A DNA stretch of 64,000 bases from Viscum album (lineage: Eukaryota; Streptophyta; Magnoliopsida; Santalales; Viscaceae): NCBI GenBank assembly GCA_963277665.1, contig OY728157.1, positions 364,202,067 through 364,266,066 on the forward strand, given 5' to 3'. Positions 12,301 to 22,969 of this stretch are shown here, piece by piece; position 1 is the first letter of the stretch; every line of letters starts with the position of its first letter. A program made the translations under genes and the position numbers. The notes below the pieces were generated by a model that was not told where the DNA came from, ran no database searches, and saw nothing but the letters and a program-made list of their open reading frames with translations.

Positions 12301-12649
12301 TTATGGATTGGTTTGTTTTTATATGAAGTATGAAAATAGAAAAGGGAAATAATGTATTACCTTCATATCATCTAGTAAAACCATCCACTCCAACCAAACC
12401 AAAGGATCAATGAAGGATTGAAAAAGATTCAATGGCCTAATACTATATTGGAATGCATAGGGATACTATAAAAAAGAAAAAGTTAAAGAAAAATATTATA
12501 GGAGTGCATATAGGGGTATCTTTCTAAAGAATACCCCTTATTAAATATTCTAGGGATTTGGTAATTTATAATTGAAAGTGGGTCATAAATAAGTGATACA
12601 TGTTTTATTTTACAATTACTCTTTAGAAATTAACCTATCCCGGGGAAAA
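9321..12649. other. CACTA-1 leader and AT-rich intron-like stretch
   Basis: A pyrimidine-rich block at 9,340-9,420 (ttcttcctccctcgcgcc) resembles the leader regions of CACTA-2 (42,040-42,420) and CACTA-3 (48,840-49,080), so it is probably the 5' UTR. From about 10,550 the sequence becomes strongly AT-rich (taaataatt runs to about 11,300). A mixed region follows to 12,649. No coding frame or further repeat stands out. Confidence 0.45.
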
Positions 12650-14975
12650 ATGGTGATTAGGTATTTCCTATGGCCCTCCCTCATTTACTTGGATTTTATA
12701 TTCTAGATGGTGGGGATGATGTGATTTTTGAATCTTTGGGAAAATCATGTCCTCCTATCTTGTATGAGTTTTCAATGGTTGATCTTGGGAGGAATTTTTT
12801 CGCTACTATGAATCTTTTGTAAGAAATTGGATCTTAGAAGGGTAAAGATGATCTATATTGAATAAGCTGACCATATTTTTTGAATTCGGGTTCTCAAGAG
12901 AGTATCCTCAAAAAAGGAAATATGGTTCACATTACAGTGAATAAGGACATGATTAATGATAATTTTTTTATATGTAACTTTTCCATTATTGATCATCTCA
13001 TTTTGTCCTCAGATTCATAGCCTTGGAAGATGGATGACCTTCTGAATTTGATTTCTAAGGTATGGGGATTCCATGATTTCAATTTCATTCTGATGGGTAA
13101 GGGTTTTTTCATGTTATTTTTTATTCTGATGATTTAAATAGGAAAGCATGGGGGATTGGGTCAATCTCCTTGAAGCCTAGGATGATTTTAATTCTAGAGT
13201 GGGACTCCAGATTCAATTCGTATGAAATTCAGAACACTAGAACCCATGTATGGGTTTGTGTATTTTGTTTAAGCTAGATTATTTGGCACCCCACTATTAT
13301 TTTTGATATTGCTTTAGAAATTAGTTTCCCCATTAATCTTGATAAGGAAACATATGAGGCTAGGTTTGGGCATTATGTCGGGTTTCATTTTGAAATTGAT
13401 TTCAGAACAACTATGATTGATTTTTATTTTCTTTCAACGGATGAAGATGAATTCAACCTCATAATTGTCTATGAATTTCTACCTCTCTTTTGGTCAAAAT
13501 TTCAGTTCATAGGAAATTATATTGATAAATGTAACAGAGTCTCTATCTACTGTACAACCTCCTATAAGGGGCATCTATTCGAGAGGTACAGCTTGAGGAA
13601 TTCTAAGGATGTGCCTAAAAATGGAAAGAATCCAATACCTCCCATAGTTAATATATCCACTCCTTCTCATAATAACTCAAAGGAGCTGCTCAGTAATGGA
13701 TTGGAGAATAATACCTCTATGCGGAATGAAAAGGCTAATGAAACCAAGATATCTGGTAATGGAAATTGGAAAGGTTACTTCAAAAATGTTCTTATTGGGT
13801 CTTATAAATATAATATTAATTATGATTTTAATTTTGAGTCTGATTATAAGGCTAAAAACAAGATGACATTGATCCTCAGTTTTTAAATGTAGGTAATTTT
13901 CTTAATAAAAAAAGATAAAAATGGAAAAATCATAAGGATTATCCACTTTTTTCAATGAAAATTAGAATCATTCATGTGGAGAACTCAAAAAAGGGAAACT
14001 TGGTATGAGAATCACCATAATTTATTGTTGATATTGATAAATCTTAGGTGTCTTGCCCCTAATAATTGTCTACTAATGGCTATGCTCTGTGGGAATTTCA
14101 TGCTCAGTCATAGGATTATGCACTAGTACAGACCCCTGATGTTGTTAATGAGAATAAATAGGTAGTTACACAAGATAAATTTTATAATGGTAAGAAAATA
14201 GAGGCTGATGGAGAGGGATTCCAAATGTTTATATCGTTTAAATCCAAGTTACATATGTCTCAATTATAAGATGTGCAATCTATATCTTCTATAACTCAAA
14301 TGCAGTTTAAAAAATTTATGCATAATGGTGATCATTGGAGTCCTGAGTGGTCCTATCCATCACACATTAATGATGTCATAAAAAATGCATATATAGATTT
14401 TGTAAATGCCTCACATAATTAATTCATTTCTACATGAACAAAAAATTCTAATATCACAAATTTGGAAGATCAGGAGGGGGAAATACCTATTGTGGGCCTT
14501 AGTGAGAATGAAACAGAGTGGTATTTTTTGCAACTTGATGTTATATTTTCTATAATGAAGTTGGATATATTTGGTTTTAGTGATTAAATAGTAGTTCATA
14601 ATTTTATTTCTATAAACATTGAAGATGCTCTCCATTCCAATCTGGAATAGGACTTTTAGGATCTCTCTTAGAAATTCAGGATCTGATCTTGCCCAAAAGG
14701 TTCATCAGAATCTTCTTCAGATGATGAATGTGAGGTTACACAAAGGGAAATGACTTGGTGAAGAGGAAGTCATCAAAAGGTCCAAGGAAGATTTACTAGG
14801 AATATGGAATCTATAAGGGTTTGACTGTCTACTCATGAGGCCTCTTTTATTTTGATGCAAGTATTATGGATTATTTGACTTGCTTTGTTCTCTCTTTGTA
14901 TGATTTATTTTCAAAATAAATCTTGGTGTCATGGTTTTTTTTTTCAAATCCATGGATGATACATTTTGAAGAATT
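12650..14975 (+). pseudogene. DUF4283/zinc-knuckle gag-like element, copy 4 (inside CACTA-1)
   Basis: Plus-strand copy inserted between the CACTA-1 leader and transposase, without AT cassettes on either side, so the element moves on its own. An open frame runs from about 13,275 to 13,886 and covers the DUF4283 core (IIWHPTIIFDIA, RFGHYVGFHFEIDF, VYEFLPLFW) and knuckle 1, where Cys1, Cys4 and His9 are Trp, Phe and Asn and only Cys14 remains. A shortened second knuckle (YCTTSYKGHLFERY) follows. The acidic tail is recognisable around 14,690-14,730 (SSESSSDDE). The 3' end (14,905-14,975) shows the family stem-loop, with ATCCATGGAT and ACATTTTG. Stops break the frame before 13,275 and after 13,886. 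Confidence 0.7.
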
Positions 14976-15904
14976 TACTTTTACTTTTAAAAAACTCCTT
15001 AAAATATGTTTCAGAAAGAAGAGTGGTATCTATATTTATAAATGAAAAAGGATTAGTGGTATCTATATTCATAAATTTATACATGTGTAAGGAAAAAGGG
15101 ATGTATCTATATTTATATGATCATATTAACTTTTAGAGACCACCTAGATGCGCAAAATCTCACCTCTAGTATAATATATATTGATAATAACACCATGGAA
15201 ATGGAATCTCACTAACTCCATCCAACCCATAAGATATCCATCATGACCCCACTCCCATAACCTTATACTCACATGAAGGTAAGTGCTATTGAATTTTTTT
15301 CCATAGATAAAAAGCCTCTTTCTTTTCATGGAGAAATTGAAAGCTTTCTTTGATTGTTGGAACTAAAACAGTTGTCTCAACATGAGTGTGTATAAGAAAA
15401 TCTAGCCGAGCCTTATCACAGTCACACTAATCAAGGATCCCTATGTAGGGATCAGACTATTGCTACTTATTTTTTTCAAATTTAGATAGAATACTAATAA
15501 ATGTTGTCTAGTTCTTCGACAACTCCCCAACTCAGAAACATTTAGATTTAAGGAGAAAATATTCATTCTCATCATCTTCATCTCCCAAATAGTTATTATT
15601 TTATTTTATTTCATGATTTTCGTCCCCCATATCTTCTTGACATGTACCTATGTTTCTTCAACTACTCTGAGAAGTAGTCATCCCATATAAGGTACCAGTG
15701 TTCATTATGGATGAATTAAGAGGATAACACCAACCACTGTTGGGGTAATTGTTTTCTTAAATTCAACTACCCATTCCCTCCAAAGCATGCTAAAATTATT
15801 TGAAACATTCAAATGTTGGGTTTACCTTATTTGAAAGTCTACTTTTCATATATTTCTTTATTTTGTTAAATATTAATATTACCAAATCAAATAGGATAAA
15901 TATT
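14976..15904. other. CACTA-1 intron-like sequence
   Basis: No convincing coding frame. A short imperfect direct repeat is visible at 15,025-15,115 (tagtggtatctatattcataa and variants, about three units). Otherwise ordinary decayed sequence leading to the first transposase exon. Confidence 0.35.
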
Positions 15905-17690
15905 AATAAAACAATGGATGGATTCTAATCATATGAAAAAAGAATATGAATATAGGGTAAAAGAGTTTATCTTATTTTCAAAATATCATTCATATGACCC
16001 TTCTAAAATCCTTTGTCTATGTTTATGCTCTTGTTATTAATGACTAATTTTTCTAAAGGAGTTGTAAAAACACTAGATCTATCACATAATATATCAAAGT
16101 TATAAATTTTGGACTAGACAAAGGTAAAGAATTGAATGTAGATAGTGATTGGGGTAACACTTTGTTTTATGGATCATATGATATGACTATAAGTGTGGAA
16201 AATGAATAATACCATAATAAAGATGTGATTACAAGTGTGAATGATGATGATGATCATATTGAAGAAATGAAAGTGATAGTTGAAGATGAACTTCATGATT
16301 TTCCAAATTGTTGTAAAAGTTAAAGAGTTGAGAAAAGATTCCATTATATGATGGTTGTACTAAATATATAGCATTTTCAGTAGTATCGAATCTATATAAA
16401 TAAAAATCTAATAATAGATAAAGTGATTCCACTTTTACTTAACTACTTGATCTCTTGAATGATATGCTCCTAGAAGACAATAATCTTCCTATCTGAACAT
16501 ATGATGCTAAAAGAATGTTACTTTGAATGGGTATGATCTCTTAAAGAATACATTCCCGTCTAAATGAATGTATACTATTTCATAAGGACTAAAAATCACT
16601 TAAAGAATGCCCAAAGTGTGGTGCTTCTTGATACAAGAATGATGAATTAGGCCCTACGAAATTTGTACGATACTTTACTATCATTCCTGTTTTAGGTGCC
16701 TATATGGAAGTGGAGAGAAAACAAGGAAATTAACATGGCATGAAGATATAAGAAATAAATATGGGAAACTTCAACACCCGGTAGACTCTCCTCAGTGGAA
16801 AATAATTGATCATGAGTATCCTAAATTTGGAAATGAGATGAGAAAACATCATCTTTCACTATCTACATATGGATTGAATCCTTTTGGTTTTCAAAGAAAT
16901 AAAAATAATACATGTTTGGTTATGATGGTAAATTATACCTTGCCACTATGGTTATGCGTGAAATGAAAATACATTATGCTTTCTATAATTATATCAGGAC
17001 CAAAACAAACGATTAATGATATTGATGCTTGTTGGGCTCCACTGATTGAAGATTTGAAATTATTGTGGGATTCATGAGTTATGTTGTATGATACTTACAT
17101 AAATAAAGATTTCATATTAAGTGCCATGTTGTATGGGACCATAAATGAATTTTGTACTTATGGATTTTTTTAAGATATAGGATTAAAGGAACTTAAAGGT
17201 GTCCCATTTATGAACAAGGTATACAGTCAATTAGTTTGAAATATTCATTGATGAATATGTTTCCTGGACATCATAGATTTATACCCAGGAAACATAAGTA
17301 CTAATCTTGGATTACATCATTCTATAGGAGTTAAAAAGATAGTACAAAACCATCTCCACTAATAGGATATCAACTATTTGAGAAATTAAAAGATATGGCC
17401 ACTTCTTTTGGTAAAACTTTTTTGAAAAATCCTATGAAAACCAGTTAGAAAACAAGATTAGTTGTTTTGAATTACTATACTAGAATTGTTTTTACATCAA
17501 GAATTTTCTTGATATTATTCATGTTGAAAAAAATGTATATGATAGTGTTATTGGAACATTATAAATGCACTAGGGAAAAAAAGGATGGAATTAAGGCTAG
17601 ATTAGATATGAATGACTTGTGAATACAGGAAGAGTTAACACCAGTGAAGGGTGAAAAATGGACTTTTCTTCCTCCAGCTACTTACACTCT
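15905..17690 (+). pseudogene. TNP2-type CACTA transposase (N-terminal domain and core), degenerate
   Basis: Start and core of an En/Spm transposase, which cuts and rejoins the element ends in the nucleus. The N-terminal transposase-associated domain (15,905-16,170) aligns residue for residue with the better-kept copy at 44,151 in CACTA-2. The zinc-finger-like block lies near 16,565-16,640 (NECILFHKD, ECPKCGAS). The core follows: HPVDSPQWK near 16,770, YGLNPFGF near 16,870, SGPKQTINDIDACWAPLIED near 17,000, and KARLDMNDL through EKWTFLPPATYTL near 17,595-17,690. Several in-frame stops and shifts make it inactive. Gene order and motifs make the family call secure. Confidence 0.85.
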
Positions 17691-18058
17691 TTGTAGGAAG
17701 GAGAGATATTAGGGTTTTTTACTTCTTTAATGATGTAAAGGTTCCAAATGGGTATTTATCAAATATCAATAATATCATTTCAATGACTTATTTAAAGTTA
17801 AAGGTTCTAAAATCACATGACTATTATATTTTGATGCAATATCTAATGCCCATAGCTTTATATTTCATTTTTACAAAGAATTTCCATCATATATTAACCA
17901 AGTTCTGTTTATTTTTCAAATATATATCTATAAAAATTATAAAATTAGTGAAATTTAAAACTATAGAAAATTATATTTTCATCATATTATGTGAATTAGA
18001 TATATTCATCCCATCGACATTATTTGATATGATGGTTCACTTAGTAAGAGAGTTTTGA
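17651..18058 (+). pseudogene. DUF4218 segment of the CACTA-1 transposase
   Basis: An open frame of 135 codons carries the domain that follows TNP2 in plant CACTA proteins. Key pieces: NDVKVPNGYLSNI at the junction with TNP2, LKSHDYYILMQYLMPIAL, TKFCLFFK, and near the end STLFDMMVHLV. This is the longest intact stretch of the transposase. It is not a gene by itself: the start codon used to display it lies inside the TNP2 part, which overlaps 17,651-17,690 in another frame. Confidence 0.82.
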
Positions 18059-18169
18059 CTATGTAGTCCAATAAATTATAGATGGATCTACCCCATTGAA
18101 TTATATATGAATATTTTTAAAGGGTATGTTAAAAATCAAGGTCTTATTTAAGGTTTTATTGTGGAGTGA

Positions 18170-19060
18170 TATATTTTTAAGTCATTGAATTATATACTAA
18201 CTACTTTTCCATTGTAGAAAGCACTGGTCTACCAAAATATCATCACAATGGGAAGCTTATGGGTGAAGGAATTTATGGAATAAATGTTGTCATAATAACT
18301 ATTATATATCGAGATTAGTACCAAATTTACATTTTGAATAACTATTTATTGGTTTCCACATATATTAGAACCCACAAAAAAATTATTAGGCATTTGAATC
18401 TATCAAGGGATGAAATAAGGATATAAAATACACATAATAAATAGTAAATATGATGAATTTGAGACCATATTTTAAAAAAGTCATCTAAAAATATAGATTC
18501 AATTTCAAAATGAATTTTATGGATATCTAGAGGACCAATTGTGCATTTATTATCTTATAATGGTTATGTAATTAATTATTATATGTTCTATACAAATGAA
18601 CATGATGAATTTGGTAGCATGAAAAATTGTGGAGTTACAATTGTGGATGAAGCGATGCATGTATCTGGTACCAAGGATAGAAGTCTAATTTATGTGAATA
18701 TTTTATACTTTGGCATCATCAAAAAAATATTGGATTTGGATTATACAACATTCCAAGTGTCGATTTCTTAATGGAAGTGAGATGATAATAGGAGTGATAT
18801 TAAAATAGATGAATTGGGAATCATGAAAGTGGATTTGAGTAAGGAAGGATACAAAGATGAATTATTTATGATGGCATCATAGGTAGTAAAAGTATTTTAT
18901 GTTCTATATCCTGTAAACTGAAAGTGTTCAATTGTTTTATTATCAACAAAGACCACTGAAGGGGTAGATGAAAATTCACCCGAGGAAGAACCTTTAATTG
19001 GAACGTCATAATCATTTCATAGTGGTCCAAATTTAGATGAGGTCTAGTATGTTTGAGGAG
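18170..19060 (+). pseudogene. DUF4216 segment and C-terminus of the CACTA-1 transposase
   Basis: After a broken linker (18,210-18,530), the frame GPIVHLLSYNGYVINYYMFY opens at about 18,535. The DUF4216 block runs to about 18,770 (NCGVTIVDE, YFGIIKKILDLDYTTFQV). Past a stop the C-terminal part continues: WKDDNRS, ELGIMKVDLSKEGYKDELFM and VVKVFYVLYPVN, near 18,775-18,920. This matches the usual end of CACTA TNP2 proteins. Two stops interrupt the last 150 bp. Function is lost. Confidence 0.8.
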
Positions 19061-19182
19061 ACCATAATAAGTGTATTTGGATACTCGATAGAGGGGTCAA
19101 ATCACATCAGAATTTAAAGAAAAGAGAGTTCAATAATCAGGTTATATTTTATTTGTAATATAAATTGTGTTACCTCATACTA

Positions 19183-19660
19183 TTATCTTCTCACTATTTC
19201 ATTTATGTAATTTATATTAAATTTTAATCCACTTCTATAGATAATGAATTTTTCATATGCTAATTCATTTAATCTTGAGGAATAATATGTTTCTAAACCT
19301 GATAATACTCTCAATTTAGAGGAACAACAACCTTTTGGACATATTGATGCTACCAATTTAGAGGAACAATATATTACCGATGCTGAACCCAAGGAAAAAA
19401 TATATGGTGTACAACCATTTTACTAGAAAAAAGGAGTTTCATAGGAAGATGGTGTTAGAAAATTATTTTAAGGCGAGAAGCAAAGACATCAAAATTGAGT
19501 TTGGATGGAATGAACATAGCGAGGATGTTAACCCCAACAAGGCCATGTTTAGATGTTTTATTGGGCTCAGATCTCGGAAACCTATTCCGATTGATATATA
19601 TTCATGGAACAATGTTATTCCCATGCTTAAGATACTATTTCCGGAATAGATTATGATAAT
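19183..19660 (+). pseudogene. Ptta/En-Spm-like (TNPA-type) segment of CACTA-1, first part
   Basis: Two coding-like pieces in tandem: a Glu-rich stretch at 19,265-19,400 (NLEEQQPFGHIDATNLEEQ) and a frame within 19,380-19,649. The latter contains FGWNEHSEDVNPNK and RKPIPIDIYSWNNV, which resemble the WNE..GQP and P..I.DWR blocks of the plant Ptta/En-Spm transposase family (second CACTA gene, DNA-binding). The family match is by eye and weaker than for TNP2; position directly behind TNP2 supports it. Confidence 0.55.
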
Positions 19661-20389
19661 ATTATGATATAATTTCTTTATATGACTCAAAATATAATAA
19701 TGAAACATTGTCCTACTCTTCATTATCCCTTGAAAAGTGATTTTATATTAGATGAATCCCAAATAAATTTTTATTGATTTTTACAGGAAAGGGTTATAGA
19801 GGTTTTTTCACAATTATTACCAAGTTTAATCTAAAATATACTGAAGGGAAAATAAAATAGTGTGCACTAGAAATTTATGCACCCCTAATAAGCCAAGAAT
19901 CATGAGATTAATTTATTGGGCATCTTGAGGAGACATATTTTTAGGAACATTGGGACCGACATTACATTATTTGAAAATACGTGTATTAATCACTTTGATT
20001 AAGAATTGTTAATTTATGAAGCAATAAACGAGTAATAAAAATAGGTGGGATGAAAAACCAATGTACCCCTAACATAAAGTAAGGATAGGGTAGGCTTCAC
20101 TTGAAAGAAATTTGTATGTATTTTAAATCTACCATTATAATTTTATGCGACATGAACAAAAAAATATTTATTTTTCTTTGTTTATATATATATTGTTTAA
20201 TCTAAATTGAAATTCACATCCATCCTATGTAATGTAACATGGAATGATGAATATATAAATAAATATGGTATAATAATATATGAAAACACATAAAAAGTGT
20301 GTGTATCAAGTGTAAGTATGGAATAATTTATTTTTTATTTAAATCTATATTACATTACAATGAATACTTATTTTCCTAAATATTTTATC
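19661..20389. other. CACTA-1 second-gene introns and decayed exons
   Basis: No long frame. Short coding-like pieces on the plus strand around 19,780-20,140 (GKGYRGFF, LHLKEICMYF) could be decayed exons of the same second gene, followed by AT-rich sequence to 20,389. Nothing else is recognised. Confidence 0.3.
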
Positions 20390-21060
20390 AGAATAAGACA
20401 TAAGAATCATCATCAGCTATAACTGATGAAAAACTACTATCAATAACCTTGGATCATCCAAAATATTGTGGATGTGTCAAAGGTGTGGGTTTTTTTGGTG
20501 ACACCATAAACATATTTTCAGAAAATAAATGAGTAGGGGAATAGATATAAGAAAATGGAAGAGTTATATGCATGATTATCTGATCTTGAAGAAAAAATTA
20601 ACAGGTAGTTAGAGTTTCTAGAAAATGTTATGGGAGGGAATCAAAGTAAATAAATGCAATAATAACCACTACATGAATATCTTCCACCCACCCATTTTGA
20701 GGAGATCCATTCCCCTCAAAGTGCTATCTTAGATGATGTAATCAATATTCACATAATTTTTTCTATGAAATGTGAATTAGGTTGACATTAAAACTTTTCT
20801 TATACTGATATTCTACATGGTGAAAATGATTGTGATTTATATCTATCAATACCAACACATCACCTTGTTGAGAGGGCTACCCTATTCAATATATAATAAG
20901 ATATTTTACACAATAGAAAACTTCTAATAGGCCATATGAGAGTGGGGATTAACATAGATCTTAAGTTGAGTGCAGATATAATGTTCAACTTGATGATGAA
21001 AATATTCATATGGTGTATAAAGCTATTGGAACATTCATAGCATGACTATTATATCTTTTA
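20390..21060 (+). pseudogene. Ptta/TNPA-like segment of CACTA-1, second part
   Basis: Plus-strand pieces: LDHPKYCGCVKGVG at about 20,445-20,490, comparable to the EHPGRVRGVG block of CACTA second-gene proteins, then a broken basic stretch. Next come LHNRKLLIGHMRVGINIDL near 20,910-20,965 and, one frame over, DDENIHMVYKAIGTFIAW near 21,000-21,050 with Trp as a stop. The last two fit the conserved 'LHG..I..GHVRV', 'A.GTFI.WP' end of that family. Frameshift and stops show decay. Confidence 0.55.
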
Positions 21061-21780
21061 TAAAAATACTTCAAAAAGGTTGTATTCATTTCAAATTTAT
21101 ATTTCATGAATTTTTTTTAACAATTAATGAAAAATGGTCTAAACCAATTAAGGTTATCACAAATGGAAAAAGGTAAGGGGTGAAATAGAAGTCCAAATAA
21201 AAATAATCTAAATGATTAACCAAAAAATAAAAAAAATATTCAGAAATAAACTCTACCCTACCCATTCGACTTCCAAAACTATTATCATTGAAGGTTCATA
21301 TAGATATAAGGTTAATTTGTTTTAGTAATTTCAAAGTTGATTTTGAAGAAAAAATGTACAGAGAATCCATTACATACTATATTTCTCATGATAATGTAAA
21401 TTAAATCCTCAAGTATGAATGTCTAGTACCTCAGTTGTAAATATATATATGAGGTGTGTTTTCATGATTTTTTTAAATAGCTGATCTACTATGTTAGTTA
21501 TGAATAAATAAAATTCATATTTTTTGTGGGTGTATATACCAATAATCTTTGAAGGAAAAACCCGATGAGAAGAAATATAGACTCATTAGTCCTCACATCA
21601 CTTCTAGACAATAAATATCATTAGATTCAAATAAAATTTATATAAGAGTGGAAAAAATAGTGACAATGTTTGAAAGAAAACTTATGGATGACATACTCTT
21701 CTTATTACCAACAATACAGGGGTAAAACTTTAAAATATCTTCATATCAAATATATTTTCATTTATTTCATTACTTATTAC
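21061..21780. other. CACTA-1 spacer between second gene and protease remnant
   Basis: AT-rich decayed sequence with no frame longer than a few dozen codons and no repeat found. It probably holds introns and lost exons leading to the Ulp1-like part. Confidence 0.3.
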
Positions 21781-22240
21781 TTTTTAGGTAACATTTTTTA
21801 CTCATTGTAGTCAATTTGGATACTCCAAATATATTTTTTGGATTCACTGCATGGATACCCAACAAACTAACCACACATTATGGAGTTTTTCAATTTGTAA
21901 TACACTATATGAAATTTTTTAGAACTAAAAATCAAGTTACATTTTATATATTATGTTTTAATGATAATTATATTATGTTAGGTAAATGTCTAAATATCAT
22001 CAAAATCATGGCATGCAGACAATCTATGAGCATAAGGAGCCTATAAAAATCTACAAGTGGATAAGTATTGGGGTATATGTAATAATATTTCACTATCAAA
22101 ACATATATATAAAAAATTAATTATTTTTTCTATGTTTATATAGTGTCCAAAATAGACCAATGAGAAATATTGTGGTTATTATGTTTAAATTTTTTTGAAA
22201 GATATCATATACCATCAATAAACTAGTATCCCTTAAAGGT
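21781..22240 (+). pseudogene. Ulp1-type (C48) cysteine protease remnant carried by CACTA-1
   Basis: Two exon-like pieces on the plus strand. The first, near 21,785-21,865, reads GNIFYSL then IYFLDSLHGYPTN, matching the 'GNHW..' and 'VYFLDSL' blocks that hold the catalytic His and Asp; the His position is replaced. The second, near 22,145-22,215, reads CPKxTNEKYCGYYV then FLKDII, matching 'CPxQxxxxxCGYYVMxFMKDII' with the catalytic Cys kept and one Gln codon turned to a stop. SUMO-protease-like ORFs are known passengers of plant CACTA and Mutator elements. Very decayed, so inactive; identification rests on these two blocks and their order. Confidence 0.6.
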
Positions 22241-22969
22241 GCATTTTCCAAGATAATTATAATTTCATTTAAAATATTTATTAATATTTTATGTATTTAT
22301 ATTTTTCCAGTACTACTATGATTGTTGAAATTCATCACATTTAAAATAGGAAATATATATTTTTTAGTAATAAATGGGAAGCATACAAAGTTTTATAATG
22401 CACACATATATCACAAAGATGTGGCTTCCCACTACTTATTTAGTTTCTTTTCTCATTATTTTATATACTTTTTTAATTTATTTTCTTACCATATTTATTT
22501 GATAATTATTTTGTTAATTTTCATAGAGTTTATGAAGAAATGAATTTCTCAATAAGGATGACTAACTCATGCACTATATTCATGAAATCAATAAGGATTA
22601 TTTACTCCTGATGATGTGATTTTCTTTTTATTCACTAATACATTCAATATTTTGGGTAGAATAAGATTGCATTTCCATTTCTTAAAAAGCTACAAGTATT
22701 ACAATAACTTTGGAAAAATCAACCAAATATATCACTAGTAATAAGTAATTTCATGAGTATTTCATCACCACACATATGTACAAGTGGTCTCACCCACTTA
22801 TAGTGCATCCCAAGCTATCAACAAGTAGTACTGATTTCTGATATTTTTCGATGTCCCTCAATTCATCCCAACAACTTATGATTTCCTATAATAATTTTCC
22901 CCTAAAAAATTATATCTAATTAATAGTGAAAGTTAATATTACGTTAACTTAATTAATTTTATGTATTGT
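22241..22969. other. CACTA-1 sequence between protease remnant and satellite
   Basis: A small frame at 22,322-22,543 encodes a mostly hydrophobic, low-information peptide and is probably chance. A decayed coding-like piece (EEMNFSI) follows. No repeat or further domain is seen before the first satellite monomer. Confidence 0.3.
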
